Below are positions 1 to 10,375 of a DNA stretch of 64,000 nucleotides, piece after piece (position 1 is the first letter of the stretch; every line of letters starts with the position of its first letter). Origin of the DNA: Marsupella aquatica. Taxonomy: Eukaryota > Marchantiophyta. The position numbers and the translations under genes were made by a program. The stretch lies in the NCBI GenBank assembly GCA_973895155.1, contig OZ316898.1, positions 8,928,001 through 8,992,000 of the forward strand. The letters run 5' to 3'. Below the pieces are notes generated by a model, which was not told the DNA's origin, searched no databases, and saw only the letters and a list, made by a program, of their open reading frames with translations.

Positions 1-2655
1 TTCAAAAACTCTTTGTAAGCTGCAACCTCTTGGATCAACCGTGGGACAGGATGAATGCTTTCACACTCCCAAACCTCAGCCATCAACCCCAAGAGGGTAG
101 AAACCTCCTTGTACTTCACTTGGTTGGATACTTTTGAAAACAATGCATCGACATCCTCATGGGTGTGACCAACCATGAGAAACGACATCTGCACTATTTC
201 AAAAACCCCTCTACTAACAAGCTCACTGCAAAATGCCATCAAGTACTGGTTTTTGTTATCTTTCCCTGAATTATCCATTTGCAAGGTCAGGTGCCTTGGC
301 AATGGTTTGAAAGAGGTAGACGTAGCCTTGGGATCAACACCAAAGTCGTCTTGGTCATCTTCAGCTCCTTGAAATCTAGCAATTGAGACTTTTTTGGGTT
401 CTAAGTAACCTGCGAGAAATGCTTCAAACTCCAAAAGAGATTGAAAAATTGGCCTCATTGCAGCCCAATATAATCCTTCAAGGAGGTCTCCAGATTTGTC
501 CCCCTTGTAATCCTCCAGATCTCTAAGGCACTTTGCCAATGATGTCACTGTGAAGTCTGCATCTCCCGGCCAAAGCCCAGTGAAACTGAAGTGAGCATAC
601 ACTCTGGGATCCCTTCCATGGGTCAACATCCCAGTGAGCGCAATGGGGAGCGGTTGACCACTACCAGACAATGATTTAGGAGTGGGGACCAACCTAGGGA
701 TCCATGTCTTGGCCTAGTCCATCTTGTCATGTATAATGCAAAGATAGTTCTCAGGATCCTTCTTCGCAAGAACCCTATGAGCATAGTAAACATATCTCCT
801 AGACATTTGCTCACGAAGATGGCGAGCTCTTCTTTCCTCAATCTCTAAACGCTCTTTCTTTCTCTTCTCCCGCATCAACTGATCTTTGAACTCAGTGCAA
901 AGTGTACACTTTGCTAATGCACTTCCCTTGTGAAAGTCAAAATTCATGAAGGACTCACTCCAGAGTTTATACATAGTGTTTTCACTCACCTTCATGTAGC
1001 CATCTAATTCCATTTTTGAGTATACCTCCTCAAAAATATCTTTCTTCGTGAAACAAGATGGAAGTCTGTACTCAACCGTGTCAGTCCCGTGAGACCCTCC
1101 ATAGGGAAGATGTGGCATGGGTTCTCCGTTTTGGGTTAGAATGGACTCCAACAAAGCACGAGCATGCAAGGTGCTTCCTCGTGTCTTGTGTGAACCCTTG
1201 TTTCTGTGGAATCCAACCGTGCAACCTGCTTCATATTGATTTTTATAATCATAATACTTGGCAGTGCTGAATCCATGCATTTTAATAAATGCACCCTTGC
1301 AAACAAGTCTACTTCTTACAACGAAATATCCTTTTGTCTCCACTTCCTTCTCCCTACAGCCAAAAAGAGTGAGAATGTGACTGGTTTTGTTGTCGCTTGA
1401 CATCCCATGGTATTCCCTCCTTATCGCCTATAGGTCTTCTCTGGGCATGTTGAGGCAACACTTCAACTTACAACAACCTTCTCTTTGGATGGAGTCGATT
1501 TCCTCCTCTGTGATTTTCAGTATGGCCCAAGACTCCAAGTGCTTCTTCCTTTTTTCATCTGGGTTGACCTTCGTTCTCTTGATGAAATTATACGGGCGTT
1601 TCGAAAACTCAGTGTCACCTTTCATATCTACCTCTAGATGATCTCGACCATCAATAATTGGTTTCGGAGAAACCTCTTCAATGAGATCCAGAAGAAAAAT
1701 ACCCCTTGGTATCAGCAGAAGTGAACGGACGGCCCACCTAACAAGACCAGGCACTCATGGGTAGATATTTGGGAAAAATAGAGGGTCAATCACGCGTGTG
1801 ACAGCAACCCCAACGTGATCTGGTCCAAGAACATCATCATCAATTGCACCTGACTCGAAAGGAACTGTGATGATGCCAACCCCCACTTTGGTCCGATTAT
1901 CCTTAGCATACAATTCCACCTCCTCGATCATCCAATTAGAACGCAAACTATAATCCTTGAAATTATAATTTGAAAAAACATCCCGTGTGGACAGATCGTT
2001 TAGCATATCCTGGGAAGAACTCCTCCGAGTAACATCCTTTAAATTCCAGAATACAAAAGTGTCCAATGCTTCCGAACGGTATCGGCTCCATTGTGAGGAA
2101 AGGGTAACCTCTCCCTTCCTTGAAAAACTTCACATATTTTCACACTAATCCTAGAAGTGCCAAGTCTTTCATTGTGACAGGTTTCATCGGGATTCGTCTT
2201 GAACACAAATCCACGAGCCACAATCTGATTGCCAATCCAGAGCTCGACTTCAACGCCAGATATAATCGAGTCTCCAAAACTTCCCACCAAAGATTTGTCT
2301 GGTACAAAACCGGGAACCGTATCCTTTGTAGAACAAGAGGCATCCATTTGTGTTGTCGCTGGAGTTGACTGTGACTTCAAATATGCAAAAGAGGCATCCC
2401 AAATAATGCAGGAGTCGACAACATCAAACAAGGTCCTGATCGGCGGCAAAGGGTAAGGAATTTCCCATGATCCCTCATAGCACTTCTCAATGAGAACTCC
2501 TATACGATTACTTCCCAAATCAACATTACGCACTGAGTCACCCGGGTCAACCTTGAGGACGGTCCCGCAAGAACTTCCACTCCATCGATTACGAGGCAAA
2601 CCTTGTCCCCTCGAAAGAAAATCCCCATTTTGAAAACGTGGTCCGAACTGTTGGA
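1..2655 (-). pseudogene. Broken DUF8039-like / DUF7869-like (transposase-like) gene, 3' end cut by window edge
   Basis: Read on the minus strand, several open segments join in one order. The N-terminal part (about 2,655 to 1,755) holds two related units, each with a short beta-rich stretch, a conserved LG, a pro-rich step (PYPLPP, PFPHN) and a final WxL. From memory this resembles DUF8039, a domain found in plant transposon proteins. The C-terminal part has a CTLC motif, a charged helix (about 900-800), a DKMD motif, then QMDNSGKDNKNQ and FLMVGHTHEDVDALF (near 270 to 100), which resemble the DUF7869 family, probably RNase H-like. It is clearly damaged: frameshifts near 2,565 and 2,040-2,090, a TGA at 1755-1757, and TAG at 1428-1430 and 714-716, all otherwise in frame. 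A likely 3' splice site lies at about 2,655, so an upstream exon is probable. The domain numbers are recalled, not searched; the coding nature is secure. Confidence 0.7.
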
Positions 2656-2762
2656 TGTAGTTACCTCGAGATGATCTCAAGGTAAAGTGACTACAAAAAC
2701 AAACCAAAAAACCCAAGTGTAGAAGTTTATCCCACAAATTGTGTGATAGAGAAAATATGAAA

Positions 2763-2797
2763 CTCTTCTACCTCGAGACGATCTCGAGGTAGAAGAG
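2763..2797. repeat. 35-bp palindrome (extended member of the family)
   Basis: Sixteen bases on each side pair perfectly around a 3-base centre. It is the longest palindrome of the family and lies just upstream of the minus-strand pseudogene. A related 25-bp copy lies at 2661-2685. Confidence 0.9.
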
Positions 2798-2873
2798 GGA
2801 CCAAAAACTCCAATATGTAAAAATTCAGAAGTATTTAGCTTGAGACGATCTCGAGGTAAAATATGAAATCTCA

Positions 2874-2881
2874 CTATATAG
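2874..2881 (-). promoter_or_regulatory. Possible TATA element for the minus-strand gene
   Basis: CTATATAG reads as a TATA-like box on the minus strand, upstream of the DUF8039/DUF7869-like pseudogene and embedded in the palindrome cluster at 2,660-3,100. No transcript evidence is available. Confidence 0.25.
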
Positions 2882-3389
2882 CGAATTCAGATTCTATACC
2901 TCCGACTCTCTACAAACTCAATTATAAGAAGGAAAACCGAATGCACCACTAGAAATAAGGCAAAAGTGAATAAGTTTGAGGATCAAACTTATGACTCGAG
3001 ATGATCTCGAGCCAAAAAGGACATTGTATTTGACAAAGAAACTATTATGAATAATAAGCCACCCAAAATAAGAACATATAAATGGCTCTAGATGATCTAG
3101 AGGAATGATTTGGTGCAATTAAGAAAGTAGGCTCCTAGTCTACTTCCAGACACTGAGAAATAGCTTCTAAAAGGCCATCAAATAGAGGGAAAAGGCTTCC
3201 AAATGGATTTTGACCGACACTAGTATAAGCTGAAAAGGTTTGGTTTTCTAAAAGATAGGAGCTCAATTATTTTAGACCTCTTTCAAGGCTTAAAATGAGA
3301 ATTTCTCGAAATATCCTAAACACAAACGTAGAGTCCACAACCCTTGAAAAGAACAACAGAAAGAGATCAGAGTAGAAATCTAGAGCCAA

Positions 3390-3460
3390 AGAGAGGGAGA
3401 GGGAGAGGGAGAGAGAGCAGAGAGAGAGCAGAGAGAGGCAGAGGGAGAAACGAGCGAGCA
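3390..3460. repeat. GA-rich microsatellite
   Basis: An irregular run of GAGAGGG and GAGAGAGCA units lies between the two divergent pseudogenes. The open frames read across it on the minus strand are leucine/serine-rich artefacts. Confidence 0.85.
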
Positions 3461-3508
3461 ATGAAACGAAATGAGAAGATGGACCAGCTGGAGACCAAAG
3501 AGAAGCAA

Positions 3509-3517
3509 TATATAAAA
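3509..3517 (+). promoter_or_regulatory. Candidate TATA box of the ParB/methylase-like gene
   Basis: TATATAAAA is a near-consensus plant TATA box on the plus strand. It lies about 500 bases before the ATG at 4026 and is followed by a CT-rich leader (3,760-3,830) as in many plant 5' UTRs. Position and composition are the only evidence. Confidence 0.35.
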
Positions 3518-4025
3518 CCCTGACAGACAAAAAGGCCAATAAGACGGCTTGGTTGAACTTGTGTCACGGCTAAACTCGCGACAGGGCTGAAGTACGGATA
3601 ACAATAATGACAACACGTGTGACCGTAATAATGACTGTAGCACCCAGGCAGGTTGCGTGGCAGCCTGCCTGAGCCTACACGAGCCCTGGCACGGTTGGCA
3701 CGGCCAAGGCTGACCCCCGAGGGGCTTATAGTGGCTTCAGGGGTTTTGAATTCCCCATTTTCACATTCGCCTCCTCGTCTCTTCGCCTCCTTGCCTCCTC
3801 GCGTCCCTTGCCTCCTTGCCTCTAGATTGTTTCGCGCTCTTGCATCGAGATACTTGTATTAGCCTCGAGATTGCACAGGGTCGAGATTAGGTTTTTTCCT
3901 CGAGATTTTATAGAGTCAAGATTTTGTATTTTGGCTCGAGCTTCGATAGGGTCAAGGTTTTCTGTTTAGGCTCGAGATTTGTTTTTAAGTTCTCAGCCCG
4001 TAGTACGTTCCTCTCTTCACCAGCC

Positions 4026-7000
4026 ATGTCAACTGTTGTAGATTTCTCCAAGGAGGACTTCGTTGAGTACAACCTTGCAACCATTGGTGAAGAGCTTCAG
4101 ACCCATCTAGACTCAGCGCATCAGATCCATCGCACCATTAAACGTAATTCATCATCTTTGTTTTGTTCAGGTTTAACTCGAGATCGTCTCGAGCTTCAAT
4201 TGGTCCACTTGTTTCTGGATTCCTTGGATGCAGTTGAGGCTCGAGATCATCTCGAGCCTATTGATGTTTTCTGCAATACTTTGCTTCAAAAGTTGTGATC
4301 TATCAATTGATTTTGCATTTGATGTAAGTGGCATGAGGCTCGAGATCGTCTCGAGCCAATATGCAATTCCTGCATGTGACCTAGTGAGATTTCTTCAAGT
4401 TGGAAACCCTTATCCTTCAAAAGTGAAACATAATATCCAAAATATCTAAAATTTCCTTCCTCTAGGGACTTCTGTACCCTCCAACTCATTCTGATCATTA
4501 ACATCCGAACGGGTTTGTGGGTATCAGAAGTCAAATGGAGAAAGTGGATTTGAATCATTGATTGAATATGATGTTCATTGTTGAGTATGATATTTGGATC
4601 CCTCGTTTGACATGTTAGGCCAATTTCTTCCAGTTGGAAGGACTCCATGTCGTCTACTTGAATTACTAATATCCTTTTCATTGTGATCCAAGCTTGCCTT
4701 TTGGACCACTTTCTTAGTCCTCCAACTCGTTTGTGAAGATGACAAACCACTGAGTTAGAGGGTTTTGAATGTGGTCGAATAGGTGACATTGGATCATTCT
4801 TGAAAATGTTGTTCGTTAAATTTGACTGGTTCATGATATGCAATGGAATAAAACCTCAACTGATATATATGAGGATCGAGATCATCTTGAGCCCTTGTCT
4901 TTTTCTTTTAAATAGATGGTGGCTCGAGATCATCTCGAGCCTATTGTGTTTCCTAACTATTGTGTTATCTTTTTAGATTTCTTGGGTTTGAAATCTCTTT
5001 TTAAATTCCATGGATGAAATGGCATTGGAACATGTCAGACTATTAAACTTAAAAGGAAGATCGAGATCATCTCGAGCCACCTATTTGTTTCTTGGTTTTG
5101 TAGTACATGTTTCTGACAATTGCTACATTTTGGCTGTACCAGGTGCAAAATTGGGATCGCCTAATTTGGTAGTCGAAGATGAACATGCAATTGAGGTTTC
5201 CTGCCCTGGACAGGGTTTATTTGGATTCTGTTGGGCCATTGAGCTTGCTAAAACTGAAGACATGGAAGGAACTATTATTTGTGTGAAGACGAGGTCTCCA
5301 TCAGTCGATCCTCTAGTGTGCAGCCTTCTAGGGCCTGTTGTTTCTATTGTGACGAGTAACGGTAAGGACATGGTTTTGACGGTGGAGAACCATGAGACAG
5401 GGAAGTGGACTCTAATTAGACTTCACGCCAAAAACTACTCTTGCGATCTTAACATTGAACGTGCAGCCAGGAAACAACTGAGCGTGATATCAATGGGGTT
5501 CTTCCCCGAGGGTTTTACTACAAGTAATTTGCTAGAAGATACTCCTATATCTGGAGTGGACATAATTTTTGGATTCCTTTATTGTCGAAAGTATGGGTTT
5601 GATCGAGATGATGCATTCACGACTCCTTTCACGTGGAAGGTTTTGAGACTAATTTTGGAATCCAAATTGGGGGAGTTTGAATCCATATCCCCTGATTTTG
5701 TGTTTGGATCCGGAGAATTTGACGATGATGCTTGTAAAAAGTGGGTGTTGTCTCATCGGAGACAAACAGGTAAATTGAAATTTATAGCTGCGGGAGACAA
5801 GACGTCCGGTTTGGACAAAAAGGATGCAAAGGTGTCTCAAAAGAGGAAGAGGGTTGAGAAACCCGAGAGCAAAGCGAAGAAGGCTCCACCTCAAAAAAAG
5901 TCTGCGCCGCCCAAGGTAGATCTCATTCCGGCATCTTCCTCGGGTGTGAATGCACATACCGATGATGATGGCACTCCAGGAGATGCTCCGGGAGAAAAGA
6001 GCATTAAGGAAGGAGCCAAAGTTCTTAAGGAGATTGAGGAGTATTACACATTTGGCATGAATGAAACTTTTGACATTCCTGTCACTAGTATAGATTCGTC
6101 GTCTGCAGTTTTGGTATATAGGATGTTCAATAAAGACCATGCCATGGAGGTCGCAAAATCCATGGTTAGAAACCCTGGAATGGTACCAGCTGTGGCGGAT
6201 TTAATTCCGTATTCAAGAGAGTTTGTAGTTACTCCATTATGAGAATACTGTTGAGGATCGAAAGGAGTTCGAGTGGGGTGTTAAGAATAAGAAGGTGCAG
6301 TTCCTTGCAATCAGTGGACAACACTCGGCAAAGGCAGCTGTTTGGATCATAGGTTGGGCTAAGAGCGATGCAAAGTTGAAGGAGGTCACGAAGAGTCTGC
6401 AATATCGAAAGTCACGAATTCTTTCGGACAGAACTCCAAGAACAATACTTGCTCAACACTCACAAAGGGCAAATGCTGTTAATAAGACCATGGAGTATGA
6501 GTCCTGTTTTCTTGATACTATGGTCCATGCCCGTCGACAGTTTGACGAGTGTGGCCGTCCGGAGAGACCCGTGATTGGGTCCAATAGACTAACGGATCAT
6601 CAAAAGTTCCAGGTAAATTCGAACTCAAATCCACTTCTAGCTCGAGATTGTCTCGAGCCTCGAGGTCTGTATTTGATTTATCTTCATGTATTCTCCCATA
6701 AATTTTACCATAGTTCCTTAATTCTACCTCGAGATCATCTCGAGCCTCAGATTTTCTTTGTACTGTTTGGATCAGGATTTTATGGCCCTTGCCAAAATAA
6801 CAACTGGAAAATCCGATCTGAGGAATATTTTTTGGTTGCTATTTTCGGATGAGAACCTCTTCCGAACTTGGAGACAAATGTGCATCGATTGGGTCAAGGG
6901 ACTTCTTCCGAATGGTCTAGGGGAGTTAGGTTCAAAAATAAATGGGAAATCCCGGACAACAAAAATGATTACGCCGGCATTATTTAGATGCTTTGAAGGA

Positions 7001-9040
7001 GACCTGAGTAGTGACGACATTCTGAAAGTTTTTACTGCCGTTCAACAACAAAAGGTTTTATTGAAGAAAGACCCGGCCAACAAATCTGATGTTCAATCAA
7101 TGAGTGATATGGCTCATACTTTCAAAGTCATGACCAAGCTGAGGGCAAAAATTGTGGAGTACTTTGTTTTGAAGTATCCGGATTGGTTTGCTAATTCACT
7201 CACTTGGTTTGAGCTAACTCAATTTTTGCCTGCATTTATGGATCGTGGTGAGTTGCTGAAACTTAGACAACTTGCTGGAGAGGTTTGGATTTCCAACCTC
7301 CTAAAAAGAAATAGGCCAAAAGACCCATTTCTGCAAAGTCTCATTGTTAGGCTTGAGCAGATATATTGCAAGGTATTTGGCGGGTTGCCTTCAATGGAGG
7401 ATACTCCTTATCGCATATTTTTTAGCGATAATTTGATGAGGACAATGAAGCCTGAGATTGTTGACTCGGTGCAAAGGACGTGCCCACTCTCCATTGTTGA
7501 TTTTGGTCGTCTTCGACAACGGCAGTGGACAGATGCCAAATTTTTTGTCTTGCTGGAGTATTGTTTGCAGATGGCGAACTCGACGGAGCTCTTAGTAATC
7601 TTTTTTGTCCGTCAAGGCCCATTGATAGGCCAGATTCATAGTGCCTTTGAAAAGATTCGTCGTGAGAAGAAAGTCCACATGAAGCTAGAGTACGAGAGCT
7701 ATTACCGTGATCAGCTGCCCAAGGAGGAGGGAGATTTTCTCATTGGAGCCCGAGACTCAATCATCTTTGGGGGAATTTGTTGTGAAGAGGAACCAGTCTG
7801 GTCCCAAATTTTCTTTGATGACTTTTATGCGTTCTAGAACTACAGTGAGAAGTGGGACAAAGACTTCACAGTCTTGCCTTTGAAGGCCCCTACTGGGAAC
7901 AACAAAGACCAATCAAAGGGGAAAGATAAGCTCGATGAATCCACTGTTGATGTTGAAGTTTTGGAGAAGATGGCCCCATCTTATGAGATGGTCGGTCGGC
8001 GTGGTGGCTTTGTAAATCTGAGAGCAAAGCCTTTGCGAATGACAAAGCGTCTTGTTGATTATTTCTCGTGCCCAGGTCATACAGTGTTGGATTTCTTCTC
8101 TGGAGGACAGACATTGAAAGCTTGTGTCATTCTTGGTCGGGATTGTTTTGTGTATTCGGACACAGCTCAAGAGATGGAATTCACAGAAGCCTTTGCTCAG
8201 CTCCTTCATGACAACAAGCAGGTTTTATATGTGCCACCCAAGGAGCCGTTACCATCTGAGGAAATTACTGCCGGTCCCCTTGTTGTAATAGAAGAGGCGG
8301 CCTTAGACATAGCTCCAGTGGAAGCCAGTGTTTATGAGGAAGTATTTGCGGAGAATTTAGAGCATCGCAAAATGGAGGGCCCAAAAATCACAAGCTACAT
8401 GGAAGAGGAGGGTGAAATACTGCCTGAATTTGGAAATGATGCTCGAGATGATCTCGACGTTCTAGGTGTTCCTTCATCGGGTGACCTTGGGGATGCACAA
8501 CATGAACAACAGTCTTCAACCTTGGATGTTGGCTGGGAATCCACCTTGAAGGATGCAATTAGCCAACCAATTCCAAGCCCTCCTCAACTGGATGAGATTT
8601 TCTCTACTAAGAAAGCTAGTGGCTGCCATACTCCCCCTCAGGACGAGACAGGTGCATCGTCCTCTCCCTTGGACCAAATGTTTTGCGCTTCAGAGAATAA
8701 GCTTGTTTTCCCAGATTCTTCTACTGGAATCCCCGTAATTCTCCCTTTTGTTAGGAAACCAGGGACTGAAATTGGTAGAACTGGTTACAAATCACTCAAA
8801 GCAAGTGCTACTCATTATGTTTGGACTGATGGACCGTCAAAAGGTCAACACGTCTCTATAGAGCAATCTGAGAAGATTATTCGATCTAGAAAGTATAGGA
8901 AGGATAAGTTCAAATTAGTGCCAGTTTGGTCTGAGCCAGCTCTTGTTGAGACCCTTCCCGGAGGGATAAATTTGGACATCCAAAACCAACTAGGAGATAA
9001 CCTTCTAGATGAATTTGGGTCTTTCAGCACGGGAGGTTGA
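4026..9040 (+). pseudogene. Broken spliced gene: ParB/sulfiredoxin-like domain plus beta-class DNA-methylase-like domain
   Basis: Three exons fit well: 4026-4143, 5143-6612 and 6776-9040, with GT-AG introns whose phases match. Exon 2 ends in a lysine-rich linker (about 5,800-5,930) and then a ParB-like segment: IPVTSI near 6,075, KDHAMEVAKSM near 6,135 and, after a frameshift near 6,235, QFLAISGQHSAKAA near 6,300. Exon 3 carries a methylase-like region: a YRIFFSDN / SIVDFGRL stretch (7,410-7,515), LLVIFF (7,590), then KPLRMTKRLVDYFS and VLDFFSGGQTLKAC (8,020-8,130). The last two match the region before and at motif I of N4/N6-type DNA methylases. The order is beta-class, but the usual DPPY site appears as DFGR. 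Lesions are the one-base frameshift and an in-frame TAG at 7835-7837 (FYAF-stop-NYSEK). The tail (8,200-9,040) is acidic and low in recognisable motifs. Function is inferred from motifs only. Confidence 0.7.
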
Positions 9041-9088
9041 AACCCAAGTTAGTTTGAACAGTCTTGAAATTCAGCCGTCTAAATTATT

Positions 9089-10375
9089 ATGTCTACCTTC
9101 ACAGAAATAGGCGGGCCCTTACCAGTTGTGGAGTGCGTCGACAATAATCTCCAAAGATGTCCTGAGATTTCTTCAACTACTGACCTTCAACCAACAATAG
9201 GTATGACGTTGACTGTTATTCATTCACTTGTGATGCTCGAGATCGTCTCGAACATTCCTTTATTTTATCTCCCACAATTCTAACATTGGTGTTCCTTCTT
9301 TGCAAGACCCTTGCCTCCACTTCACGGTCCGATCAGACGGAAGCTATTGATTCTTGACCTCAACAAAATGTGTTGGGATTCTGTCAAAACGCCAAGTTCT
9401 GGACCACGCCGTAGTGCAACAAGTGTCAAGGGTGTCCACTGGGGGAGACGTGGAGGGTTTAACTTTATGTATGTTGAACGACCCCATCTTCATGAGTCCT
9501 TAATCGCAGCTTTTTTGTTATTTGATGTTGCCATTTGGACTTGTGCAAGGAAACCCAGGACGGATGAAATGATTCATTTGATCTTCAGTCAAGAAGAGCG
9601 AGAGCAATTCAAGTTTATTCTCACACAAGAAGATACATTCGATACTGGAATCCAGAGGCCTGACATTACCGATGGGAAGGAAAATATTCATTTGAAGGAT
9701 TTGAGGGTGGTTTGGAAACGTTATGGTGGATTATACGACGAAACCGATACACTCATTCTTGATGACACTCCAATGAAGGCATTTGCAAATCCAGAGAATT
9801 GTGGGTTGTTTCCTTCCTCATTTTTGCATCACTCCACAGATGATACATTCTTTCCAGAAATAGTATGGCCTCTGCTCAGGAAATTGTATCATGCCTTCAA
9901 TCTTCAGCACTACCTTTTTATCAATCATCCAAAGTGGTCTATGATAAATGTTTTAGCGGACAGAGATCAACAGGCTGCCCGGGAGGCTGCCATTTATGCA
10001 TTGTTGACGGAGTGGTGGGGTAGTATGGTATGGGTTCATTCGGTTATCCATACAGTCTTGGATGTCACAGCGGACGAAATTCCTTGGGATGTCAAGAATG
10101 AAGTGCAACAATTACCACCAATGGAGGAATTGACGGAGGAGGCGATCAACGACCTTGCAAAGACGTTAATTGGATATCAGTACACAGGACCCTATAGAGA
10201 CAATCATCGGGGATTTGTTTCGGAAGTCTTGAGGTGTAGGGACCTCACCACGAAGTTCTGGAATAGGAAGCCTCTCGATTTCTGCAATCGTGATATGAAA
10301 TATGACCCGTCAGAGTCTAGATTTACTTGCTCAAATGAATTTTGCGCGGTGGAGGAGCATGAGATTTGGGTCTAG
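9089..10375 (+). pseudogene. FCP1/NIF-like HAD-phosphatase domain gene, probably damaged
   Basis: A short first exon (9089-9200) starts at ATG and is followed by a ~106-base intron carrying a palindrome copy. The main exon (9307-10375) encodes a HAD domain of the FCP1/small CTD phosphatase type: KLLILDLNKM (motif I, with Asn where the second Asp of DxD usually stands), a RP..HESL helix, IWTCARKP (motif II Thr), KDLRVVWKR and LILDDTPMKAFANPENC (motif IV DD). The best donor (9201) leaves phase 1, whereas the main exon needs phase 2. Either a weak donor at 9208 is used or the gene has a frameshift; given its neighbours I favour damage. The stop codon (10373-10375) lies inside a palindrome copy. 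It follows the methylase-like gene on the same strand by about 50 bases and may be part of the same element. Confidence 0.55.

Noticed and set aside
3267-3643. Leucine/serine-rich small membrane protein frames
   Set aside because: They come from the GA microsatellite read in reverse.
2640-5080. CRISPR-like array of palindromic repeats
   Set aside because: Spacing is irregular, copies occur within introns and exons, there are no cas genes and the genome is eukaryotic.
5010-5142. ATG at 5,010 as start of the exon 2 protein
   Set aside because: The stretch carries a palindrome copy and lies in the intron that joins 4,143 to 5,143 in matching phase; the upstream exon starts at 4,026.
714-7837. 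TAG read as glutamine (alternative genetic code), since several in-frame TAG codons sit where Gln fits
   Set aside because: NBR1 and TilS in the same window end in TAG at the expected protein ends, and the affected frames also carry frameshifts and a TGA.
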